Of a stretch of 8,209 bases of DNA, positions 1-5,677 are shown piece by piece (positions within the stretch are counted from its first letter, which is position 1; each line of letters begins with the position of its first letter). A model generated the notes under the pieces. The model worked only from the letters and a program-made list of their open reading frames with translations. It was not told the origin of the DNA and made no database searches. Location: positions 1 to 8,209 of the forward strand of contig CAJTOR010000086.1 in assembly GCA_910577675.1 (NCBI GenBank), given 5' to 3'. The DNA is from an uncultured Lachnospiraceae bacterium (lineage in GTDB: Bacteria; Bacillota; Clostridia; Lachnospirales; Lachnospiraceae). The translations under genes were made by a program, and so were the position numbers.

Positions 1-236
1 TCCCAGATATTTAACCCGGAAAATAGCTCCCCCTGCCCCGCGTACTTCACAGAGAAAAACCGCTCTACCATGCTCATCGTAAGCGTTTTCCCAAATCGTC
101 TTGGACGGGTAATCAGTGTTACGCTGTCGCCGTTTTCCCACCATTCACGCAGAAAATGTGTTTTGTCAACATAAAAATAATTGCCTTCTATAATCCCCTC
201 AAAATCCTGTCTTCCGATCGCAACTGTCCGCGCCAT
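1..236 (-). CDS. AAA-ATPase-like / DUF1703 family protein, 5' part only
   Basis: Only the N-terminal 78 residues lie in the window; the gene runs off the left edge. The peptide begins MARTVAIGRQDFEGIIEGNY and continues with a YVDKT element (residues 22-26) and a degenerate Walker A, RPRRFGKT (44-51). The order IGRQDFEGII, then YVDKT, then RPRRFGKT is the hallmark of the AAA-ATPase-like family (PF09820), which usually ends in a PD-(D/E)XK nuclease-like domain (DUF1703) and is typically 500-600 residues long. The start at 236 is supported by GGAGG at 244-248. Such proteins are often multicopy in gut Firmicutes and Bacteroidetes and their cellular role is not established. The family call is secure from the motif order; whether the gene is full length cannot be seen here. 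Confidence 0.88.
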   Translation of the reverse strand, partial: MARTVAIGRQDFEGIIEGNYFYVDKTHFLREWWENGDSVTLITRPRRFGKTLTMSMVERFFSVKYAGQGELFSGLNIW

Positions 237-250
237 GCCCCTTCCTCCAT

Positions 251-436
251 TTTTAGTTCCGCATCCGCCCTCACATCCCCTCAACCTTGGAAGGAACTCC
301 TGTCCGCTCCGCTCCCAGTAATTCCTTCCGGTCTGTACGGGCTCCTGCTGTTTTAGTTCCGCATCCGCCCTCCCATCCCCCTATCCCCCTATCCCTTAAA
401 GGAACTCCCATCCGTTCTACTCCCAACAGTTCCTCC
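251..436 (-). repeat. Two-copy imperfect direct repeat in the leader of the AAA-ATPase-like gene
   Basis: A 22-bp block (251-272) recurs perfectly at 351-372. Each copy continues into a C-rich stretch, then GGAACTCC, then a segment like CCGNTCNNCTCCCA and a final ATTCC or GTTCC, so each unit is about 75-85 bp. The first part is offset by 100 bp and the distal part by 108 bp because the second copy carries extra CCCCCTAT units. Each unit is bounded by AGTTCC and GGAACT sites, which are inverted relative to each other and could pair in RNA. The repeat lies wholly within the predicted 5' leader. I do not recognise a named repeat family. Confidence 0.75.
368..395 (-). other. Potential G-quadruplex in the AAA-ATPase-like leader
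   Basis: The plus strand has five C-runs of 3, 3, 5, 5 and 3 bases (368-370, 372-374, 377-381, 385-389, 393-395) separated by 1-3 bases. The minus strand, which is the sense strand of the downstream gene, therefore has five closely spaced G-runs that satisfy the usual four-run, short-loop G-quadruplex pattern. The first repeat copy (251-325) lacks enough C-runs, so this property is specific to the second copy. Confidence 0.6.
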
Positions 437-466
437 AAAAATTAATATAATACCAACTTTGCATAT

Positions 467-495
467 ATTATATCATTTCCGGGCAGCGTTTGCAA
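467..495 (-). promoter_or_regulatory. Sigma-A-type promoter for the AAA-ATPase-like gene
   Basis: On the minus strand TTGCAA (495-490) is followed after exactly 17 bp by a perfect TATAAT (472-467). Transcription would begin near 460, giving a leader of about 220 nt before the start codon at 236. That is long for a clostridial mRNA, and the leader contains the repeat and guanine-run cluster described separately. Confidence 0.65.
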
Positions 496-726
496 TCAAG
501 ATTCCAACTTATCCAACAGGATATTACCTACATATAAACATACCCATATTGCCGGCTTGATGTATCAAATACTTCCATCTTCTGTGCACCATTTTCCGCC
601 ATTTTAAATTGTAACTAATCATTAATTGCCCCGATATAAGCAAAAAGTTCCATGTATCACAATGTTCCTTCTCAAAAGGACATACTCGCCGATACATGAT
701 TAAATGCACATTCCCATTAATAAATA
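496..726. other. AT-rich stretch with no supported gene
   Basis: Short open frames exist here, including a 73-codon minus-strand one at 524-745, but none has a recognisable domain, a convincing ribosome binding site or protein-like composition. The segment lies downstream of the recombinase remnant on the minus strand and may be further eroded mobile DNA. Nothing else is supported. Confidence 0.5.
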
Positions 727-855
727 TGTCCCCGCACTTATACACCCTATGAATTTTTAATAAATCCTTACTTCTTGTATGCCTTCCTCGTCCTGCGGTT
801 CGCCTATGGTAATCTTTTCGATAAGTGTATTCGGCAGTGCCCCCGTAAGTTCCTC
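727..855 (-). pseudogene. Remnant of a large serine recombinase C-terminus (DUF4368-like)
   Basis: The minus-strand translation contains EELTGALPNTLIEKITIG, then EPQDEEGIQEVRIY, a stop codon (757-759), and directly KFIGCIS in the same frame. This matches the tail of clostridial resolvase/invertase-type recombinases, where a segment like LIEKIxIxE is followed by RIYYKFIG; the stop replaces the second tyrosine. No catalytic serine domain or recombinase domain is found upstream, because the DUF262 gene begins at 1024. The residues encoded between about 856 and 1044 in this frame do not look like the family. I read it as a decayed scar of an integrated element. The family assignment is from memory of the motif and is short, so moderate. 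Confidence 0.5.
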
Positions 856-962
856 ATTTCCGGCGTGACCGCCAGAGACCTGTTTTTTGCAACTTAGGTG
901 CCGAATCCGATACAAAGCTATACTTGGATAGCTTGAAAGTTCCGCGTCAATGAAAAACTCTG

Positions 963-991
963 TTGTAAAAGCACCTGCGTTTTGATATAAT
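963..991 (+). promoter_or_regulatory. Promoter of the DUF262-HNH gene
   Basis: TTGTAA (963-968), a 17-bp spacer and a perfect TATAAT (986-991) place the transcription start near 998. The leader is about 26 nt and contains AGGAGG at 1010-1015, 8 nt before the ATG at 1024. The gene thus appears to be expressed alone, without an upstream partner. Confidence 0.65.
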
Positions 992-1023
992 CGCTGTAAA
1001 ATAATCCACAGGAGGATTTTACC

Positions 1024-2805
1024 ATGAAGACAAACGATCGGCAAATTACAGACTTAATGCAGGCCGTTGACACAGGATTAGCACAACTTCCTGATTTTCA
1101 GCGGAGTTGGGTGTGGGATGACGGAAGAATCAAGTCCTTGATTGCAAGCGTTATCCATCGATTCCCGGTAGGAGCAGCTATGTTTTTGGAATATGGAAAT
1201 ACAAGCATCCGCTTTCAGTATCGTCCAATAGAAGGTGCAGCTTGCACTGGACAAAATATTATCCCCAGCGAATTGATCTTGGATGGTCAGCAAAGGCTAA
1301 CATCCCTCTACTCCGCATTATTTAGCACGAAGCCTGTTCACACAAGAACGGACAAAGGCAAAGAAATTGACCGATACTACTATATCAACATTGAAAAGGC
1401 TCTGGATCCTAATGCGGATGATGATGAAGTGATAATCTCTGTTCCGGAAACAAGAAAAGTAACTTCAAATTTTGGCCGCAGTATTGATCTTGATCTGTCA
1501 TCTCCAGATAAAGAGTATGAGAAAAAACTGTTTCCTCTCAATCAAATTCTCGATTTTGCCAAAGTGATGGTATGGCAAAACGGATATCAAGCTTACTACA
1601 ATTTTGACCCAAATGCAGCGCAGTTATTCCTTACATTCAGTACCGAAATAATCACAATGGTACAGCGTTATGTTATGCCGGTTATTACGCTGGATAAGGG
1701 AACCTCGAAGGAAGCTGTATGCCGTGTATTTGAGAACGTCAACACAGGTGGTGTTAGCTTAACCGTGTTTGAGTTGGTAACAGCGGTCTTTGCGATGGAT
1801 GACTTTGAGCTGCGCAAGGACTGGGAAACGCGCAGAGAAAAATATTTTAATGGTGATATTCTCTCCGTTATTACCGCAACAGATTTCTTAACTGCGCTAA
1901 CTCTGTTAGCCTCCTATAAAAGGGGAGGTACGGTAAGCTGCAAAAAGAAAGATGTCTTAAATCTCTCCTTGCAAGATTATCTGACATTTGCGGATGATTT
2001 AACGACCGGATTTGTTGAAGCTGAGAAAATTTTGCAGGAAGAGCGAATTTTTGTAAGCCGTGACCTTCCATATACAACACAGTTAATTCCCCTAGCGGCT
2101 CTCTGTACGGTTTTGCAAGCTAGGAATCAAATCAAAGTGACAAATGTAAAAAACAAAATCAAGCAGTGGTACTGGTGCGGAGTATTTGGCGAGCTATATG
2201 GTTCGGCCAACGAAACCCGCTATGCAAACGATATTGTTCAGGTTTTGGACTGGGTCGCAGGCAGTCCCGATCTCCCCAAGACCTGTCAAGAATCGTATTT
2301 TAATCCTCTTCGTCTGCTTTCTATGCAGTCCAGACAGTCCGCTGCATACAAGGGGATCATGGCTCTGATTTTGAAAAATCATGGTCAAGACTTTATCAGT
2401 GGGCGAGACATGGACTTTACTGTTTACAAGTCGGAAAATGTTGATATCCATCACATTTTCCCCAAAGATTATTGTGAAAGTAAAAAACTACCAAAGCAAA
2501 AGTGGAATAGCATTATCAACAAGACTCCCATTTCTTATAGTACGAACCGAGCAATTGGCGGTATTGCCCCGTCCAAATATCTGTCAAAAATAGAAACCAG
2601 TGGCCAAGTTAATGCCTCAACACTAGATCAATATCTGGAATCCCACTGGATTGATTCGCAACTTTGTAGAGCCGATGATTTCGATCATTTTATATTAAAT
2701 CGGGCAAAAAGATTGTTAGATGCCATTGAAGCGGCTACAGGCAGAACGATCACAGGGCGGGATAGTGAAGATGTGGTTGCAGCATTTGGAGCAGCATTGA
2801 TGTGA
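1024..2805 (+). CDS. GmrSD-type restriction enzyme: DUF262 NTPase + C-terminal HNH nuclease
   Basis: A 593-residue protein. The N-terminus shows the DUF262 (ParB/Srx-like, GmrS) signatures: PDFQRSWVW at 23-31, DGQQR at 87-91 (the nucleotide-binding/hydrolysis motif), and FENVNTGGVSLTVFEL at 236-251. A mostly helical middle follows. The C-terminus carries an HNH/His-Me finger core, DIHHIFPK at 474-481, with a later asparagine segment around STNRAIGG (506-513) and PSKYL (516-520), like the DUF1524/GmrD half. Fused DUF262-nuclease proteins (GmrSD, BrxU, SspE) restrict phage DNA bearing modified bases or act with DNA phosphorothioation systems, so the protein is probably a cytoplasmic anti-phage nuclease. 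No methyltransferase, dnd or ssp gene is visible in the window, which favours a stand-alone type IV-like role. By eye the gene is more AT-rich than the alpha-galactosidase gene downstream, and a recombinase scar lies just upstream, consistent with acquisition. Target modification is unknown. Confidence 0.88.
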   Translation: MKTNDRQITDLMQAVDTGLAQLPDFQRSWVWDDGRIKSLIASVIHRFPVGAAMFLEYGNTSIRFQYRPIEGAACTGQNIIPSELILDGQQRLTSLYSALFSTKPVHTRTDKGKEIDRYYYINIEKALDPNADDDEVIISVPETRKVTSNFGRSIDLDLSSPDKEYEKKLFPLNQILDFAKVMVWQNGYQAYYNFDPNAAQLFLTFSTEIITMVQRYVMPVITLDKGTSKEAVCRVFENVNTGGVSLTVFELVTAVFAMDDFELRKDWETRREKYFNGDILSVITATDFLTALTLLASYKRGGTVSCKKKDVLNLSLQDYLTFADDLTTGFVEAEKILQEERIFVSRDLPYTTQLIPLAALCTVLQARNQIKVTNVKNKIKQWYWCGVFGELYGSANETRYANDIVQVLDWVAGSPDLPKTCQESYFNPLRLLSMQSRQSAAYKGIMALILKNHGQDFISGRDMDFTVYKSENVDIHHIFPKDYCESKKLPKQKWNSIINKTPISYSTNRAIGGIAPSKYLSKIETSGQVNASTLDQYLESHWIDSQLCRADDFDHFILNRAKRLLDAIEAATGRTITGRDSEDVVAAFGAALM

Positions 2806-2914
2806 TAGAAATGGCTTCCCGCCCAATTCAATTTTGAAACAAACACCCCAAAATCAAAAGAGAGCAACAATAAGCTTATTTAAATCAGAAGAATTTCAGA
2901 ATCCGCTCCGGCAC

Positions 2915-2944
2915 TTGACTTCCCATACCATTTCCCCTTATAAT
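2915..2944 (+). promoter_or_regulatory. Promoter of the alpha-galactosidase operon
   Basis: TTGACT (2915-2920), an 18-bp spacer and a perfect TATAAT (2939-2944) predict a transcription start near 2951 and a leader of about 36 nt. The site lies in the 181-bp gap after the DUF262 gene, in which I see no clear terminator. No catabolite-repression (cre) consensus is evident near it. Confidence 0.7.
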
Positions 2945-2986
2945 TGGAAATGTATCCGGAACAATTATTTTCCGAAAGGACAGGTA

Positions 2987-4123
2987 ATGACAATGGTTAA
3001 ACTAACACCACCCCTCGGTTGGAATTCGTGGAATACCTTTGGGGCAAATATCAGTGAAGAACTGATAAAACAAACAGCGGACTGCATGGTTGAGAGCGGT
3101 CTGCGTGACGCGGGCTATGAATATCTGGTTATCGATGACTGCTGGTCACTCAGGGAGCGCGATGCAAACGACCGCCTCGTGGCAGACCCTGCAAAATTCC
3201 CGAACGGGATGAAAGCTGTGGCGGACTATGTACATAGCAAAGGATTAAAATTTGGTATGTATTCCTGCGCGGGCAATCTGACTTGTGCCGGCTATCCGGG
3301 AAGCTTTGAACATGAATTTATCGATGCCGCCACATTTGCAGAATGGGAAGTTGACTTCCTGAAATACGATTACTGCTACCACAGCCCGATTATCCCAGGA
3401 GAAATCCTCTACCGCCGCATGGGACTGGCACTTGAAAACTGCGGACGCGACATATTATTTTCCGCCTGCTCATGGGGTGCGGACGAAACACATAAATGGA
3501 TCAAAACAACTGCTGCTTCCATGTGGCGTTCCACGGGCGATATATTTGACAAGTGGGATTCCGTAAAAGACCTGACCAAACAGCAGGCAAACCTACTCCC
3601 TTACAACGGTGTCGGCTGCTTTAACGATATGGACATGCTGATTGTCGGCATGCACGGAAAGGGCAATGTCGGCTTGTCCGGATGCAGTGATATCCAGTAC
3701 CGCACCCACTTTTCGATCTGGGCGTTTATGGGTTCCCCTCTTATGGTCGGATGCGATATCCGCGAAATGAGCGAACAGACAAAAGCTGTCCTCACAAACA
3801 GGGAACTGCTTGCCATCAACCAGGATACCGCCTGCCGCCAGCCTTACCCGATCAAGGGTATCTGGCAGGACAGTGTAACCGCCTACGCTAAGAACCTTGC
3901 AGGCGGCGATATCGCAATAGGGCTGTTTAACCTCGGCAGCGAGAAGGCCGTTTCGCGCTTTAACTTGGATGAACTAGGTCTGCCGCACAGCACCGGAAAA
4001 ACATTAAAACTTGCCGATATCTGGACAGGAAAAGAAGCAAACACGGCAAACGCAAGCATCTCTTGGGAACTCGAGCCATTTGACTGCGCTGTATTCCGCG
4101 CCAAGGTTGTTGACAGGAAATGA
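2987..4123 (+). CDS. GH27 alpha-galactosidase (melibiase)
   Basis: A 378-residue protein hydrolysing terminal alpha-galactosides such as melibiose or raffinose-type sugars. GH27 motifs appear in order: PPLGWNSWNTFG (8-19), IDDCW (49-53), GLKFGMYSCAGNLTCAGYPG (86-105), FLKYDYC (124-130) with the nucleophile Asp128, WRSTGDI (180-186) with the likely acid/base Asp185, and FNDMDMLIVG (212-221). A short beta-sandwich C-terminal domain follows. There is no signal peptide, so it acts in the cytoplasm on imported oligosaccharides. The frame is open 153 bp further upstream, but that part does not resemble the family and precedes the promoter. The ATG at 2987 has GAAAGGA (2974-2980) 6 nt away; the ATG at 2993 is a possible alternative. 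GH27 also includes alpha-N-acetylgalactosaminidases and beta-L-arabinopyranosidases, so exact specificity is open. Confidence 0.93.
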   Translation: MTMVKLTPPLGWNSWNTFGANISEELIKQTADCMVESGLRDAGYEYLVIDDCWSLRERDANDRLVADPAKFPNGMKAVADYVHSKGLKFGMYSCAGNLTCAGYPGSFEHEFIDAATFAEWEVDFLKYDYCYHSPIIPGEILYRRMGLALENCGRDILFSACSWGADETHKWIKTTAASMWRSTGDIFDKWDSVKDLTKQQANLLPYNGVGCFNDMDMLIVGMHGKGNVGLSGCSDIQYRTHFSIWAFMGSPLMVGCDIREMSEQTKAVLTNRELLAINQDTACRQPYPIKGIWQDSVTAYAKNLAGGDIAIGLFNLGSEKAVSRFNLDELGLPHSTGKTLKLADIWTGKEANTANASISWELEPFDCAVFRAKVVDRK

Positions 4124-4314
4124 ATACCTGCATAACCTGCGGTAAAGAACTTGCGCAAAATGATATCGGGGCATATAAGAAATTCGTAAACAGGGGGGCG
4201 AAGGACTCCTTTCTCTGCCGGGGATGCCTGGCAAAAAAACTGGACATCCCCCTGTCACAGCTCGAAGAAAAAATAGAGTATTTTAAAAGCCAGGGCTGCA
4301 CGCTTTTTGCGTGA
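4120..4314 (+). CDS. Small double-CxxC (zinc-ribbon-like) protein
   Basis: A 64-residue protein whose ATG overlaps the alpha-galactosidase stop (ATGA, 4120-4123), implying translational coupling in one operon. It has CxxC pairs at Cys4/Cys7 and Cys33/Cys36, spaced as in a single four-cysteine zinc ribbon. A predicted helix rich in Leu, Glu and Lys follows (about 41-57), and the protein ends in GCTLF with a fifth cysteine at 60. I recall similar short proteins with an NRGA segment and a GCxLF-type end in clostridia, but know no assigned function. The cysteine layout, coupling and terminator position argue that it is a real gene. Roles in metal binding, or as an accessory to the sugar operon, are only possibilities. 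Confidence 0.8.
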   Translation: MNTCITCGKELAQNDIGAYKKFVNRGAKDSFLCRGCLAKKLDIPLSQLEEKIEYFKSQGCTLFA

Positions 4315-4330
4315 GCCCCGGCTTTTAAAA
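4281..4330. terminator. Strong hairpin terminator overlapping the end of the small gene, possibly bidirectional
   Basis: TTTTAAAAGCC (4281-4291) pairs with GGCTTTTAAAA (4320-4330), and the inner arms GGGCT plus CACGC pair with GCGTG plus AGCCC around a TTTTT loop. There is one mismatch and one bulge across roughly 21 base pairs. The GC-rich core with A-runs on one side and T-runs on the other suits intrinsic termination in both directions. It sits between the plus-strand sugar operon and the convergent AraC-type gene ending at 4470. The last nine codons and the stop (4312-4314) of the small gene lie within the hairpin. Confidence 0.8.
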
Positions 4331-4469
4331 TTCACATCAAGCGGGTCAGTCCCAATCCCTGCATCCAGATAATATAACTGCCCCGTCAAAACATCTGCAT
4401 CCACCAAAATGAATAACCTCATTTACCCATACACCGCATTAGCAGATAAAATGGATAGCTGCTTTGCAT

Positions 4470-5357
4470 TCAGTCCTTTTTAACCGGAACCCACAGTTCA
4501 CAAAACAGACCATCTTCCCCATGTTCAAAATAAATCTCATAATCTGTATCGTCCGTCTGCGTGTAGCCAGTCTGAGGGACAAACTCTTTAAAAAACTTGC
4601 TCCATGTTTCAGCCAGACAGCCCCCGTCAGAACCGAAACACTGGAATACCGCATAATCCGCAGGCTCTGTTTCCCATATGGTATAACCTTCCTTTAAAAG
4701 CTGTTCCGATTTAGCAGAATCCGTATCCCCATCAAGAATAACCCCGATTCCGTAATTAAAATGCGTATCACCGTTCCCGACCGGACTGCACAGACCATAC
4801 AGATCCCTCTTTCCCTTAATACGGAGCGATTTCATCGGCTCAATCCGGTTATTCCCGTAACATTCCGCCCAGAAATCGGGAATACTGTGATCGTTGTCAT
4901 CGTTGATAATCTCGTTCGGAAATGCCCTGACCAGTGCAATAAAACGCTGCTGTTTTCTGTGCTCAATCCTGTAATCCATAATGCTGCCACCTTCCAATAT
5001 AATTTTTATTGCAAGGGGATTAAACAAACGGAGCTTTGCACCTTTTTGTCTTGCCTGCTTTGGAGTTGAACCATGAAATCTTGAAAAGGCCTTGGAAAAA
5101 CTTTCCGGAGTTTCATAGCCATACTTATATGCAGCGTCAAGCACCGATATATCTGTTGTCTGAAGTTCCAATGCTGCCAGTGTAAGTCTGCGGTTCCTGA
5201 CATACTCGCTGGCTGTCATCCCCGCAACAAAACTGAACATCCGGTGAAAATTATAGCTGGACATTGCCACATACTTTGCGATATCCGCATAATCCATATC
5301 CTCGTAAATATGCTCCTCCATATAGCAGATCGCCCGCTGTATCAACTGTATCGACAT
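4470..5357 (-). CDS. AraC-family transcriptional regulator with GyrI-like effector domain
   Basis: A 295-residue regulator. The N-terminal AraC/XylS DNA-binding domain (about 3-105) has two helix-turn-helix units, around YADIAKYVAMSSYNFHRMFS (23-42) and SVLDAAYKYGYETPESFSKA (71-90), followed by FSRFHGSTPKQAR. After a linker, residues about 127-293 form a GyrI-like/AraC_E_bind module (DYRIEHR near 128-134; CELWVPV near 286-292), as in Rob-type proteins and related drug-sensing regulators. Such domains bind small, often hydrophobic or cationic ligands, so the likely role is ligand-responsive activation. The start is supported by AAGGAGG (5374-5368) 10 nt upstream. The gene converges on the sugar operon and is separated from the ferritin-like gene by about 320 bp, so its target is not obvious; autoregulation is suggested by a palindrome in its promoter. 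Confidence 0.9.
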   Translation of the reverse strand: MSIQLIQRAICYMEEHIYEDMDYADIAKYVAMSSYNFHRMFSFVAGMTASEYVRNRRLTLAALELQTTDISVLDAAYKYGYETPESFSKAFSRFHGSTPKQARQKGAKLRLFNPLAIKIILEGGSIMDYRIEHRKQQRFIALVRAFPNEIINDDNDHSIPDFWAECYGNNRIEPMKSLRIKGKRDLYGLCSPVGNGDTHFNYGIGVILDGDTDSAKSEQLLKEGYTIWETEPADYAVFQCFGSDGGCLAETWSKFFKEFVPQTGYTQTDDTDYEIYFEHGEDGLFCELWVPVKKD

Positions 5358-5383
5358 TCTGTTTTATCCTCCTTGCAATTTCA

Positions 5384-5414
5384 ATTATAGACGGACGCAC
5401 AGGAAAAGTCCTGT
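5384..5414 (-). promoter_or_regulatory. AraC-type gene promoter -10 box with adjacent palindrome
   Basis: A perfect TATAAT (5389-5384) precedes the regulator gene, but the expected -35 position shows only a weak match. Instead, a palindrome, ACAGGA-AAAG-TCCTGT (5399-5414), covers the -20 to -35 region. A good -10 with a poor -35 overlapped by an inverted repeat is the arrangement expected of an activator- or autoregulator-controlled promoter. A TTGACA sequence further upstream (5438-5433 on this strand) is about 43 bp from the TATAAT and too far to be its -35. Confidence 0.45.
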
Positions 5415-5677
5415 CCCCGCTTGCACGAATTTGTCAATTTATAAGCCATCCGCACAACCATCAAAACCTGTACAAAGCCGCCTATAATTTCTGTTGTATC
5501 CCGCACAGGGCCAACGCACATCAAAAGAAATTTATATCCCTGTGCTGCCATCACAGCTTGCTAAATAACCCTTGCACTCTACTCGATACAAAGAAATCCC
5601 CTGACCCCCACTGTCGTCTTTACAACTTAGAAGGGGGGATTTCTTTGACAGACAAAAAACTCCGATTTGTCCCGTCC
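5415..5677. other. Noncoding stretch between the regulator and ferritin-like genes, with inverted repeats
   Basis: No gene is supported here. A long plus-strand open frame covering 5264-5695 has no recognisable domain and runs antisense into the regulator gene. Besides the terminator-like hairpin at 5589-5647, there is an 8-bp inverted repeat, GCACAGGG (5503-5510) and CCCTGTGC (5538-5545), whose CACAGG core resembles the palindrome half-site in the regulator promoter at 5399-5414. Confidence 0.5.
5589..5647 (-). terminator. Candidate terminator or structured RNA after the ferritin-like gene
   Basis: A perfect 13-bp inverted repeat, CAAAGAAATCCCC (5589-5601) and GGGGATTTCTTTG (5635-5647), flanks a 33-nt loop. 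It begins about 30 nt beyond the stop codon of the minus-strand ferritin-like gene, where a terminator is expected. The large loop and lack of a long T-run after the stem make it an atypical intrinsic terminator. It could instead be the ends of a small mobile repeat or a regulatory RNA. Confidence 0.4.

Noticed and set aside
251..436. CRISPR array
   Set aside because: Only two imperfect C-rich units about 100 bp apart, with no regular spacer pattern and no cas genes.
524..745. 73-codon minus-strand open frame as a gene
   Set aside because: No recognisable domain, no convincing ribosome binding site, AT-rich noise-like composition; it overlaps the tail of the recombinase remnant in another frame.
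757..1044. 95-codon minus-strand open frame as an intact gene
   Set aside because: Only its C-terminal third resembles a recombinase tail; the rest lacks family features and overlaps the promoter and start of the DUF262 gene, so it is treated as a remnant.
2834..2986. 51-residue N-terminal extension of the alpha-galactosidase
   Set aside because: The added residues do not match GH27, contain no signal peptide, and most of them lie upstream of the predicted promoter; the ribosome binding site supports 2987.
3601..4301. Minus-strand open frames opposite the alpha-galactosidase and the small protein
   Set aside because: Antisense shadows of GH27 and the double-CxxC gene, without start signals or domains.
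4257..4422. Minus-strand 55-codon frame starting at 4422 with a protein-like beginning, LFILVDADVLTGQLYYLDAG
   Set aside because: It has no ribosome binding site and runs through the terminator hairpin into the antisense of the small gene; possibly a chance frame or a trace of an old gene, not enough to annotate.
5433..5438. TTGACA as the -35 box for the regulator gene
   Set aside because: It is about 43 bp from the TATAAT, far beyond a workable spacer, and no good -10 follows it at 16-18 bp.
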